DNA of 22,428 nucleotides, from positions 1 through 22,428 of the forward strand of contig CAYOVG010000072.1 in the NCBI GenBank assembly GCA_964407285.1. Reading direction: 5' to 3'. Each line of letters starts with the position of its first letter. The stretch's first letter is position 1. A model generated the notes under the pieces. It did no database searches, was not told the origin of the DNA, and saw nothing but the letters and a program-made list of their open reading frames with translations. Source of the DNA: CAYOVG01 sp964407285. Lineage in GTDB: Bacteria > Desulfobacterota > Syntrophobacteria > Syntrophobacterales > Syntrophobacteraceae. Positions 7,251 through 14,803 of the stretch are shown piece after piece. The position numbers were made by a program, and so were the translations under genes.

Positions 7251-7842
7251 CTTTCTCAGCTTTCTTATGTCCGGCCTCCAATCCCTTTGGGCGCACCCTC
7301 CGGAATGGAACGACTGAACCTTGCTGAGGCGTAATCTCAACCACCGGCTGGTAGGCAGGTTCCTGGTCGATCCTCAGGTACCATTCGAGATTTTCATTTC
7401 TTGAGCAGGTGATGTAGGCGCTTTGAATCTCCGTCCAGAGGTTGTTAGGCACATAACCTGCGACGAGGTAAGTGGCCGAAGGGAAGAAGCCGGGAATTGT
7501 CATCTGCCTCGCAAAGCAGAGTTGCTGGTAGGTCGGGTAATTAGACGATTGTAAATGCTCATTGAGTTTCTTGAATCTCACCAGGAACCGTTTGTCAACT
7601 GCCACGAAAAAAGTCCCATCCTTTTCGATTACCTGCGTGCCTGATCTGTCAATGAACTCTTCCCGTGCGTGGGAAACGATGTGGTCACGAACGAGATTCG
7701 CCCTCGTCCTTGCCTCATGAACGGCACGTACCCCAGAGTAGCTTTTTAGATAATCAGACCATCCCAACTGAATACATTTCCAGAATGCTTCGATGTGAGG
7801 CTTCAGGACCACTTCGGCCTTAGCTCTTGAAACGATCTCCAT
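7240..7842 (-). CDS. Unknown protein paired with the ImmA/IrrE regulator
   Basis: A 200-residue soluble protein with no domain I recognise. It contains a basic N-terminal half (KAEVVLKPHIEAFWKCIQLG), a FLVRFKKLNE segment, a hydrophobic TYLVAGYVPNN stretch and a charged tail (KGLEAGHKKAEKDEQ). No signal peptide or membrane segment is visible. The ATG at 7842 is preceded by GAGGAGGAG at proper spacing; a TTG one codon earlier is possible. The gene is first in the island operon and overlaps the regulator gene by 11 bases. That arrangement resembles two-gene regulator or toxin-antitoxin-like modules in which an HTH/ImmA protein is paired with a small protein it controls. The function is not known to me. 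Confidence 0.75.
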   Translation of the reverse strand: MEIVSRAKAEVVLKPHIEAFWKCIQLGWSDYLKSYSGVRAVHEARTRANLVRDHIVSHAREEFIDRSGTQVIEKDGTFFVAVDKRFLVRFKKLNEHLQSSNYPTYQQLCFARQMTIPGFFPSATYLVAGYVPNNLWTEIQSAYITCSRNENLEWYLRIDQEPAYQPVVEITPQQGSVVPFRRVRPKGLEAGHKKAEKDEQ

Positions 7843-7877
7843 CAATTCTCCTCCTCAGCAAATTTAAGTTGGGATGC

Positions 7878-7906
7878 ATTCTAAAGACGTTATTGTCAAA
7901 ATGCAA
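7878..7906 (-). promoter_or_regulatory. Sigma70-like promoter of the island operon
   Basis: On the minus strand TTGCAT (7906-7901), a 17-base spacer and TAGAAT (7883-7878) form a good promoter about 35 bases upstream of the ATG at 7842. An overlapping TTGACA is also present in the spacer but lacks a matching -10. It could transcribe everything from the 200-residue gene down to the helicase, as no obvious terminator intervenes. Confidence 0.55.
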
Positions 7907-8328
7907 GCTAAAATATTCCATTTTTTATTCCATGCCCGAAAGGCTGCTTCCCAGCGATCCTCAATCCGGGATGTATCTCGCGATGCGCAACGAAAGAGGT
8001 GGGGGAATTGCTTGGAGGATTCTGCGATTCCTCAATTGCCTCCATAAACGGGCGGGACATCTTCTGAGCCGATCCGCCATACCTCTCCGTCTCCGACAGA
8101 TTCCCTTTCGAAAGCTCCGGGATGGTTGGGTAGTTAAAGACTCCGAAGGCGTGGGCACATGTCACCACCTTATAAGTCGATCGGTGCACATGGCATCATA
8201 AAATAGTACCGCGTAAGGCGCTTCTGATGAAGCAAGTGTTTGGCAGATGTAAAAAGATCAAGGGAAAGAGGTGGTGTCAAGCAAACACATCGAAATCATG
8301 GAATTCTTGGGAGTCCCCTTCAAATACG
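7907..8328. other. Non-coding stretch at the island edge
   Basis: No convincing gene on either strand. Several overlapping short frames without ribosome binding sites or family features are present. A GTG frame at 8272 (about 48 codons, plus strand) has a weak upstream AAAGAGG, but the hairpin at 8329-8366 lies inside it, so I do not call it. Confidence 0.4.
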
Positions 8329-8366
8329 AAAAAAGCCGGACCAGGTCCTCATGGGCCCGTCCGGCT
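8329..8366 (-). terminator. Strong intrinsic terminator, minus strand
   Basis: AGCCGGAC (8334-8341) pairs with GTCCGGCT (8359-8366). Inside, GGTCC and GGGCC extend the stem around a TCAT loop. On the minus strand the stem is followed by six T (8334-8329). On the plus strand the trailing sequence is only CTCTTTC, so it should work mainly on minus-strand transcripts. No clear minus-strand gene lies immediately upstream (8370-9040), which is odd. Confidence 0.7.
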
Positions 8367-8449
8367 CTTTCGGGGATAAAATGGAGGGTAATTCGAGGGT
8401 TCGTGGTGGGGCTCATCTGAGACCGGAGAATACCGGATCAACAAAACTC

Positions 8450-8478
8450 TTGAAATAGGGTGAAGACTGTATTATAGT
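8450..8478 (+). promoter_or_regulatory. Sigma70-like promoter, plus strand
   Basis: TTGAAA (8450-8455), a 17-base spacer and TATAGT (8473-8478), in a local AT-rich patch. The first credible plus-strand gene is the zinc-ribbon-like ORF at 8822, leaving a leader of about 335 bases in which I see no gene. Confidence 0.5.
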
Positions 8479-8821
8479 ATACTCAATTACCTTATATACG
8501 AAATAAAAGAAGGCATGCGGAGGGTTCTTGGGGGGAGCGGTTTCGGATCATCGCCCGGAAAAAGTCGGTGGTGGTCCGCGTTTTGAATTGCCCGCCCATG
8601 CTCGATGCGCCTCCATTCAAGTGAATCCCTGCAGCTTCGAAATATGCCGGGCGCTTTATTGTCGTGGCGCAAAGGGACTTCCCGCGCAGGTTTTCGATCT
8701 CCCACTTTACCGCATACCGCTCGCTCGATATTCCGGTTGATGTCTCGAGCAGGCGCACGATCATCCACGCATGCGCATGTTCCACAGTATACAGTTTCAC
8801 ACCATGCACCGAGAGGTTTTC

Positions 8822-9007
8822 ATGGCTACATGTTTTGAATACGACGAAGAAGGCAACGTCGTCCACTGGTACGATCCGGGAGACGCGGAGTGTCCCACGT
8901 GCGGTTCTCCGGTTGCAGGCCGTTTCCAGCACGGCGTTCTCGTCGGCCTGGAGCCCTGCGCATTCTGCCGGGCTGCAGATCCTCCATACTACCTCCGTCA
9001 CCAGTGA
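8822..9007 (+). CDS. Small zinc-ribbon-like protein
   Basis: A 61-residue frame beginning MATCFEYDEEGNVVHW. It carries CPTCG and, 18 residues after the second cysteine, CAFC: two CxxC knuckles as in rubredoxin-like or zinc-ribbon proteins. The ATG at 8822 has GAGAGG a few bases upstream; the frame remains open to 8771 but the longer start has no ribosome binding site. It is probably a metal-binding small protein of unknown role. An antisense frame covers the same bases and lacks any such motif, which is why I prefer this strand. There is no operon partner. Confidence 0.55.
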   Translation: MATCFEYDEEGNVVHWYDPGDAECPTCGSPVAGRFQHGVLVGLEPCAFCRAADPPYYLRHQ

Positions 9008-9040
9008 AACTGATCCTGGGTAGCGTGACTACCCGTGGCT

Positions 9041-9478
9041 TCAGTCTATGCGTTCAATTCCAAAGGCAGATCTCAGCAGGGCTGGATTGGCGTAGCCGGA
9101 TGCATCGGCACAGATAAGCTGATTTGAAAGCCGAATCCGCTGTCCATTCGGAAGGTGGATTCCATCCGGAAAGCTCCTTATCACCATTTTGCCGTTCACT
9201 TCAACAGCAGGCGCCGGCTTCACATCATCCGCCATCCGGATACGAGCTTGGTTGATCTTTTCGATAAGGAACGACGAACAGCTTTCCACCAGTTGACGGT
9301 ATTGTTTTCCGTTGCTTCACCCTGAGCAGTTTTCCGTGAATGGCAGTGAATCAATCAGCAGGAAACCCTTACTTGCGAAAGGGGTCGGAGCGTCTTCAGC
9401 ATCGTCCGGCTTAGAGGATGTGGAAAACATTGAAACAGCGTTTCCGCATCCACTTGGGTCAATGGCCCCTGGTTCCAT
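9041..9478 (-). other. Small reading frame interrupted by an in-frame TGA (pseudogene or candidate selenoprotein)
   Basis: From an ATG at 9478 the frame reads 53 codons to FTENCSG, meets TGA at 9319-9317, and continues in the same frame for another 91 codons to the stop at 9041. Both sides look protein-like: GFLLIDSLPFTENCSG before, and KINQARIRMADDV then GKMVIRSFPDGIHLPNGQRI after. The context C-S-G-TGA would be a CxxU redox motif if the TGA encoded selenocysteine. I see no convincing SECIS hairpin in the 60 bases after it and no ribosome binding site before 9478. A nonsense-mutated gene, or an 82-residue ORF starting at GTG 9289, are simpler alternatives. The family is not recognised. It lies 43 bases downstream of the livF stop in the same direction. 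Confidence 0.35.
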
Positions 9479-9521
9479 GTTTAATCAAGGCAAACGCCGG
9501 TCCGCTGCTCACATCCCCGAA

Positions 9522-10226
9522 TCACACTCCAAGGTACCTGGACCTCAAGGAGAGGTCGGATTCGAGTTCCCGGGACCTTCCGCTCCAGACCGCCCTTCCC
9601 TTCTCCATGATATAGTGGCGGTCGGCGATGCGGCTGAGCGCCTGCACGTTCTTGTCGATGACCAGGATGGATTGGCCCGTCCTCTTCAGTTCGCGCAGGC
9701 ATCGCCAGATCTCCGCCCGGACGAGCGGGGCGAGGCCTTCCGTGGCTTCGTCCAGGATGAGCAGCCGCGGGTTGGTCATGAGAGCCCGTCCGATGGAAAC
9801 CATCTGCTGCTCGCCTCCGGAGAGCTGGTTTCCCAAATGGTTTTGCCGCTCGGCGAGGATCGGGAAAAGCGAAAACACCCGTTCGATCGTCCACGGATCC
9901 TTGCTCGAAAGCCGGTTGGATGCGGTTGCGATCAGATTTTCCCGGACTGTAAGCGTCGGAAATACCTGCCGCTTTTCAGGGACCAGCGAGATGCCCGACT
10001 GGGCGATGCGGTAGGGGGGAAGAGTGCGTATTTCCCGCCCGTCGAACCGGATCGACCCCGACCTTGCGGGGGTGAGCCCCATGATGGAGCGCACCGTCGT
10101 GGTCTTCCCCATGCCGTTTCTCCCCAGGAGGGCCACCATTTCCCCTTCCCCTATACCCAGGCTCATCCCGAAAAGCCCCTGGCAGGGTCCGTAGTACGTG
10201 TCGATAACGTCGACTTCAAGCAGCAT
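9522..10226 (-). CDS. livF: Branched-chain amino acid-type ABC transporter ATP-binding protein LivF
   Basis: A 234-residue ATPase that energises import together with LivG. Walker A is GRNGMGKT (35-42), the signature is LSGGEQQ (135-141), and Walker B is LLILDE (155-160) followed by ATEGLAP, the LivF hallmark in the D-loop region. The H-loop position carries VIDKNV, where LivF proteins usually have VEQN and most ABC ATPases a histidine. Length is normal for the family. The start overlaps the end of livG by 11 bases. It is last of the five-gene operon, and I see no clear terminator after it. Confidence 0.93.
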   Translation of the reverse strand: MLLEVDVIDTYYGPCQGLFGMSLGIGEGEMVALLGRNGMGKTTTVRSIMGLTPARSGSIRFDGREIRTLPPYRIAQSGISLVPEKRQVFPTLTVRENLIATASNRLSSKDPWTIERVFSLFPILAERQNHLGNQLSGGEQQMVSIGRALMTNPRLLILDEATEGLAPLVRAEIWRCLRELKRTGQSILVIDKNVQALSRIADRHYIMEKGRAVWSGRSRELESDLSLRSRYLGV

Positions 10227-11145
10227 GTCCGATTTTCCCCCCGTTCTGTCCGTCCTGCCCTGCCGTCCCGGCCTTCCCGGCCGCCTTCTCGACTCGCTTC
10301 ATGGTTTTCGTACCGGTTCTTACGGCCCCTTCCTCGCCCTCTTCCGCGCCCCGTTCCCCTCCCGTGACGAGCTTGCGCTCCATCCGGTCCATCTCGATCT
10401 CGTCGCACCCCAGGTAAGCTTCCCGCACCACGGGATTCGAGCGGATCTCCTCCGGAGCGCCCGTGGCCGCCACCTGGCCGTAGACCAGCACGGTGATCCG
10501 GTCCGCCAGGGCGAAAACAGCCTCCATGTCGTGCTCGACGAGCAGCAGCGTATGCCTCCCCTTGAGGCCCCGCAGCAGTTCCACCATCCGGGCCGATTCC
10601 TCGACTCCCATACCGGCCGTGGGCTCGTCGAGAAGCAGCAGCTTCGGCTCCGTTGCGAGCGACATGGCGATCTCGAGCTGCCTCTGTTCCCCGTGGGAGA
10701 GCCTGCCCGCAACCGTGTTCGCGCGGTCCGCCAGGCCGATGCGATCCAGCATCGCCATGGCCGGCTCCCGCAGGGCGGGGATCGAGCGGGCGCTGCGCCG
10801 GAACCGGAAGTTGTGTCCCGCACGGGCCTGTACGGCCAGCACGACGTTTTCGAGCGCGGTGAGGCCGCTGAAGATGCTGGTGATCTGGTAAGATCTCGAA
10901 AGGCCGAGCGCGGCGCGCCTGTGAACCGGCATCCGGGTGATGTCTCTTCCCCCGAAGCGGATCGAGCCGGAGTCCGGCCGAAGTTCCCCTGCGATCTGAG
11001 CCAGCAGCGTCGTCTTGCCCGCTCCGTTCGGACCTATGACGGCGTGCGCTTCCCCGGGAGCAATGGCGAGATCGACGCGGGCGGTCACGGTCATGGCCCC
11101 GAACGACTTCACCAGGTGTCGAACCTCCAGCAGCGGCTCATCCAT
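10216..11145 (-). CDS. livG: ABC transporter ATP-binding protein LivG with an extra C-terminal tail
   Basis: A 309-residue ATPase partner of LivF. Walker A is GPNGAGKT (38-45), the signature variant is LSHGEQ (149-154), Walker B is LLLLDEP (169-175) and the H-loop is H205. The family's terminal EAYLG motif is at about 242-246, where LivG proteins normally stop soon after. Here about 60 further residues follow, rich in Gly, Glu, Lys and Ala (TGGERGAEEGEEG, KAAGKAGTAGQDGQNGGK), looking like low-complexity coding. The tail may result from loss of the original stop, after which the frame runs on into livF. It overlaps livM by 8 bases and livF by 11. Confidence 0.92.
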   Translation of the reverse strand: MDEPLLEVRHLVKSFGAMTVTARVDLAIAPGEAHAVIGPNGAGKTTLLAQIAGELRPDSGSIRFGGRDITRMPVHRRAALGLSRSYQITSIFSGLTALENVVLAVQARAGHNFRFRRSARSIPALREPAMAMLDRIGLADRANTVAGRLSHGEQRQLEIAMSLATEPKLLLLDEPTAGMGVEESARMVELLRGLKGRHTLLLVEHDMEAVFALADRITVLVYGQVAATGAPEEIRSNPVVREAYLGCDEIEMDRMERKLVTGGERGAEEGEEGAVRTGTKTMKRVEKAAGKAGTAGQDGQNGGKIGHAA

Positions 11146-12085
11146 CCGTTCTCTCCTTTCCCTTCAACAGGCCGTGGATGCCCGTCCTGCCGCAAAGGAC
11201 CACGACGATCATGAGCGGCCCGAGCACGATCATCCAATGTTCGGTATAGCTGGATAAAACCTCTTCGGCGAGCAGCAGCGCCGCCGCCCCCAGCATCGGC
11301 CCCAGGAGGCTCTTCATGCCTCCGAGAATCACCATGATGAGAATCTCGCCCGAACGCGTCCAGTGCATCAGCGCAGGGCTGACGTAGAGGCCCTGGTTTG
11401 CGATGAGCGCTCCGGCCAGACCCGCGATCGCTCCCGATATGGCGAAGCACGCCAGCTTGTAGCGAAACGTCGCCACCCCGAGCGAGCGCATGCGCTGCTC
11501 GTTTTCCCGGATGCCGCTTATCACGAGGCCGAAGCGCGAATGAACGATGCGGTAACTCAGCCCGAGCACGGACATCATGATCACGAGCACCACGTAGTAG
11601 AAGACCGGGTGGCTTCCCATGTCGATCAGCCCGAGGAGCGTGTTGCGGCCCGGGAGCGGCATTCCGTCGCTACCTCCGAACCCCTTGAGGTTCACGAAGA
11701 AGTAGTAGAGCATCTGGGCGAAGGCGAGCGTGATCATGATGAAGTACGCGCCGCTCGTGCGCAGACTGACGGAGCCGATGACGAGCGCGGCCAGGACCGA
11801 GAGCGCCGTGGCGAGGGGCCAGGAAACGAGGGCGCTCTGGACTCCGAAGTGAGCCAGGATACCCACCGTGTAGGCGCCGATGCCGAAGAATGCCGCATGG
11901 CCCAGGCTCGCCATTCCTCCGTAGCCCAGGATCAGGTCCAGGCTGAGGGCGATGATGGCGTAAATCATGACGCGCGTAAAAAGGCGCGTGTAGAAAAGCT
12001 CCCCGAAAAGGGGGATCAGCGCGAGAAGCGCCAGGATGCCCAGGAGACCGATCAAGCGCGGATCGAGGTAACGCCGATTAACCAT
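11138..12085 (-). CDS. livM: ABC transporter permease LivM
   Basis: A 315-residue inner-membrane permease with about eight to ten hydrophobic segments. It carries the family motif LDLILGYGGMASLGHAAFFGIGAY near the N-terminus (the GG(M/L)xSLGHAAFFGIGAY signature) and the cytoplasmic SRFGLVISGIRENEQRMRSLGV loop that docks with the ATPases. I chose ATG 12085 (MVNRRYLDPRL) over the upstream ATG at 12139 because it overlaps the livH stop by 8 bases, as is usual in these operons, and the extra 18 residues lie within livH. It pairs with LivH to form the channel. Confidence 0.92.
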   Translation of the reverse strand: MVNRRYLDPRLIGLLGILALLALIPLFGELFYTRLFTRVMIYAIIALSLDLILGYGGMASLGHAAFFGIGAYTVGILAHFGVQSALVSWPLATALSVLAALVIGSVSLRTSGAYFIMITLAFAQMLYYFFVNLKGFGGSDGMPLPGRNTLLGLIDMGSHPVFYYVVLVIMMSVLGLSYRIVHSRFGLVISGIRENEQRMRSLGVATFRYKLACFAISGAIAGLAGALIANQGLYVSPALMHWTRSGEILIMVILGGMKSLLGPMLGAAALLLAEEVLSSYTEHWMIVLGPLMIVVVLCGRTGIHGLLKGKERTDG

Positions 12086-12950
12086 GGGATGGGAACAAAC
12101 CTTTCGGACGCAGGCAGAGCACTCCCGCCATGAGAACATAGATGACCATCGACGCCAGGGCCGGAGGAAGCAGCACCCGCCCGAAGGTGTCGGCGAATCC
12201 CACGAGGAGCGATGCGATGAAAGCCCCGCGCACCGATCCGATCCCGCCTATGACGATCACGACCAGCGTGAGAATGAGAATGGGCTCTCCCATGCCCGAC
12301 TCGATCGAGAGGATCGGACCCGCCATCATTCCGGAAAGACCGGCCAGGGCCGCCCCGATCCCGAATAGGACCGTGTAGAGCAGCTTGATGTTGACTCCGA
12401 GCGCGTTGACCATTTCGCGGTTGCTCGCGCCCGCCCGGACCAGCATCCCCAGCCGCGTGCGCGCGATCATCCAGTAGAGAGAGACCGCCACGAGCAGCCC
12501 GACTCCGATGATCAGGAGCCTGTAGACCGGGTAGGTGACTCCGGGCAGGATTTCGACATGGCCCGAAAGCAGGGGCGGAAGCCCCATGAAGCGCGCCTGC
12601 GGACCCCAGACGATCCTCACCAGTTCGTTGAAGAACAAGATGAGCGCGAAAGTCACGATCACCTGGTCCAGGTGGTCGCGGTCGTAGAGCTTGCGCAGCA
12701 GGAGGGCCTCAATGGCCATCCCGGTCAGGATGGTTGCGGGGATGGCCATGGCGAGAGCGAGTGGAAACGATCCCGTCCACTCCAGGCACGTCGCCGCCAG
12801 GTAGGCCCCCAGCATATAGAGCGAGCCGTGGGCCAGGTTCATCAGGTTCATGACGCCGAAGACCAGGGTCAGGCCGGCCGCCATCAGGAAGAGCATGATG
12901 CCGAACTGGAGGCCGTTGAGAGCCTGGGTCAGGAGCAGTATCGAATCCAT
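12078..12950 (-). CDS. livH: ABC transporter permease LivH
   Basis: A 290-residue integral membrane protein. The LivH signature is seen in LTLVFGVMNLMNLAHGSLYMLGAYLA (about 27-52), followed by several hydrophobic helices and the coupling loop RTRLGMLVRAGASNREMVNALGVN near the middle. Length is typical. It begins 30 bases after the livK stop and overlaps livM at its end. It forms the heterodimeric pore with LivM for amino acids or a related solute supplied by the LivK-like receptor. Confidence 0.93.
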   Translation of the reverse strand: MDSILLLTQALNGLQFGIMLFLMAAGLTLVFGVMNLMNLAHGSLYMLGAYLAATCLEWTGSFPLALAMAIPATILTGMAIEALLLRKLYDRDHLDQVIVTFALILFFNELVRIVWGPQARFMGLPPLLSGHVEILPGVTYPVYRLLIIGVGLLVAVSLYWMIARTRLGMLVRAGASNREMVNALGVNIKLLYTVLFGIGAALAGLSGMMAGPILSIESGMGEPILILTLVVIVIGGIGSVRGAFIASLLVGFADTFGRVLLPPALASMVIYVLMAGVLCLRPKGLFPSHG

Positions 12951-12980
12951 GCGCGCCTCTTGCTGCTTTCCTTTACTCGC

Positions 12981-14156
12981 TTACCATTGCATCGGACACT
13001 TGTCGCAGTAGGCATCGGCGTGGTCCTTGAACGCGACGCCGGTGATCCTGTTCACGATGGCGTTATCCTTGTCCTTTACGACCTCGCGAATGTAGAAATC
13101 CTGGATCGGAAAATGGTTGCGGTTGAACTTGAACTGCCCGCGTACGGATTGGAAATCGGCTTTTCTGAACGCTTCGCGCAGTTTGTCCTTATCGGCCATG
13201 TCGCCGTTGACCGCGCGCAGAGCGCTGTCGATCAGCATGGCCGCGTCATAGCCCTGGGCGGCGAAGGGAGAGGGCAGGTGGTTGTAGGTGGCCAGGAAGT
13301 CTTCGACGAATTTCTTGTTGGCGGGATTGTCGAGATCGGGACTCCAGAAGCTGGAGTTGACGATGCCGAGCGCCGCCTCGCCCATGGAAGGCATAACGGC
13401 TTCGTTGACGGTGAAAGCCGTCGTGTACAGGGGTATCTTCTCCTTGAGTCCGGCCTGGGCGTACTGCTTGACGAAGTTGACGCCCATGCCGCCCGGATAG
13501 AAGACGAAGACGGCTTCGGGATTTGCGGCGCGCAACTGGGTCAGCTCGGCGGCGTAGTCGGGCTGATTGATCTCGGTGTAGACCTCGCCCGCTATCTCAC
13601 CCTTGAAGAAACGCTTGAAACCCTCCAGGCCGTCCTTGCCCGCCTGGTAGTTGGGAGCCATGAGATAGACCCGCTTGATGCCCTTGTCCTGGAGATGCTT
13701 GCCCATGGCTTCGTGGGTCTGGTCGTTTTGCCACGACACGGTGAAAAGGTTCGGGAGGCACCCTTCGCCGGCCAGGGGCGAGGGACCCGCGTTGGCGCTC
13801 ACCAGGAACACCCCGGCGTCGGTGATCGGTTTTGTAACCGCCATCATCACGTTCGAAAAGACGATGCCGGTGATGATATCGACCTTGTCCTTTTCAAGCA
13901 TGCGGGTCGCCACCTGCACGCCCACTTCGGGTTTGAGCTGGTCGTCGCCGACGATGAGTTCGACCGGAGCCCCTCCGAGCTTGTCCCCGCGGTGCTTGAG
14001 CCCCAGTTTGAAGCCGTCGAGTATGTCCGTGCCGAGGCTGGCGCCGGGGCCGGACATGGTTGCGATGTAGCCGACTTTCACCTTGTCGGCCGCATGGGCC
14101 GTGGCGCAAAGCAAGAAGGCCAGGCCGACGGATAGAACTACCGAACGCTTGAACAT
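12981..14156 (-). CDS. livK: Periplasmic substrate-binding protein, LivK family
   Basis: 391 residues. The signal peptide is MFKRSVVLSVGLAFLLCATAHA, with a likely cleavage after residue 22 (AHA-AD). Mature KVKVGYIATMSGPGASLG is the usual start of Leu/Ile/Val-type receptors (type I periplasmic binding fold). Internal markers such as VDIITGIVFSNVMMAV, VFLVSANAGPSPLAG and FVFYPGGMGVNFVKQY fit the family. The substrate cannot be read from sequence; relatives bind branched-chain amino acids but also urea, amides or aromatic acids. It is first in the operon livK-livH-livM-livG-livF. A GGGGGGAAAAG ribosome binding site precedes the ATG. Confidence 0.92.
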   Translation of the reverse strand: MFKRSVVLSVGLAFLLCATAHAADKVKVGYIATMSGPGASLGTDILDGFKLGLKHRGDKLGGAPVELIVGDDQLKPEVGVQVATRMLEKDKVDIITGIVFSNVMMAVTKPITDAGVFLVSANAGPSPLAGEGCLPNLFTVSWQNDQTHEAMGKHLQDKGIKRVYLMAPNYQAGKDGLEGFKRFFKGEIAGEVYTEINQPDYAAELTQLRAANPEAVFVFYPGGMGVNFVKQYAQAGLKEKIPLYTTAFTVNEAVMPSMGEAALGIVNSSFWSPDLDNPANKKFVEDFLATYNHLPSPFAAQGYDAAMLIDSALRAVNGDMADKDKLREAFRKADFQSVRGQFKFNRNHFPIQDFYIREVVKDKDNAIVNRITGVAFKDHADAYCDKCPMQW

Positions 14157-14467
14157 TCTTTTCCCCCCGAAATGTTTGAGTGTCGTGCAAGAGTGTTATG
14201 TGTGAAGGCTATTCCCGCTATGGATTCCCAACTATTGCCGAATCCGCTGCAGCAGTCCTGGATAGCGTAGCGTCAATAGGTCAAGTTGTCAAGACATCTT
14301 TTGCCCCGCCTAAGAATCGTCCTCCGGTCCGTGCGGCACTGCTCTCTTGCAGCCGCACTCACTGCTCTGCCAATGTAATGAGTGAACTTCAGAAAATGAC
14401 CACACGCCCTCAAGAAGGCATAAATGAGCAGCCTTCGCTACGGGCAGGGCTCGATCATCTTCACCTC

Positions 14468-14501
14468 AAACCGGTTATGCGGTGCACCGCATAACCGGTT
14501 T
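14468..14501. repeat. Perfect 34-bp palindrome with no spacer
   Basis: AAACCGGTTATGCGGTG is followed at once by its exact reverse complement CACCGCATAACCGGTTT. Such loop-free perfect palindromes are rare by chance. There is no T-run, so it is not a typical terminator. It could be a dimer-protein operator, a cruciform site or part of a mobile repeat. Confidence 0.75.
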
Positions 14502-14520
14502 AATGCAGAATACATCCTTA

Positions 14521-14601
14521 TGCGGAGAAAGGCGTTTCAGATCGGATGATAATGCAGGTGTTTCAGTAAAGCAGGATCGCTTTACGCCTTGCCACTCCGC
14601 A
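14521..14601. repeat. Nested inverted repeats, candidate structured element
   Basis: TGCGGAG (14521-14527) pairs with CTCCGCA (14595-14601), AAGGCG (14529-14534) with CGCCTT (14585-14590), and GTAAAG (14566-14571) with CTTTAC (14580-14585); the last two share one base. Just outside and across it, GATCGGAT (near 14540) has a matching ATCCGATC near 14617. The arrangement is reminiscent of REP/BIME-like or MITE-like hairpins. Confidence 0.4.
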
Positions 14602-14803
14602 TGGATGAGCGCTGTATCCGATCCGATGAAAGAAGAAGACCTGGATTCACTATCCCCGCAGGATCTTGAAAAGCCAAATCATTGGGTGTTATTCTGACGA
14701 GCGGGGGCGAGACTTCGTATCGGTCGTTCTTCGACGATTTCATTTAACATGCGTGCACCGGCATGCACGGGCTCATTGAGAGCATTTGCGATGTGAGGAC
14801 GAT

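Larger units (their letters stand above)
14157..14803. other. Non-coding divergent region between livK and the ferredoxin
   Basis: No credible gene. It holds the upstream region of livK (no clear -35/-10 pair seen), a perfect 34-bp palindrome (14468-14501), a nested inverted-repeat region (14521-14601) and a small inverted repeat CGTGCA/TGCACG (14752-14757 and 14764-14769) just before the ferredoxin. Short frames here have no ribosome binding sites or motifs. Confidence 0.5.

Noticed and set aside
8492..9001. A 169-codon minus-strand frame opposite the zinc-ribbon-like ORF
   Set aside because: No ribosome binding site, motif or family likeness. The plus-strand frame has two CxxC knuckles and a ribosome binding site.
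9312..11214. Long plus-strand frames over livF and livG
   Set aside because: Pro/Arg/His-rich translations without motifs; antisense shadows of well-identified ATPases.
12558..14135. A 525-codon plus-strand open frame
   Set aside because: It is antisense to livK and livH, with the composition typical of GC-rich shadow frames. The minus-strand genes have clear families, signal peptide and spacing.
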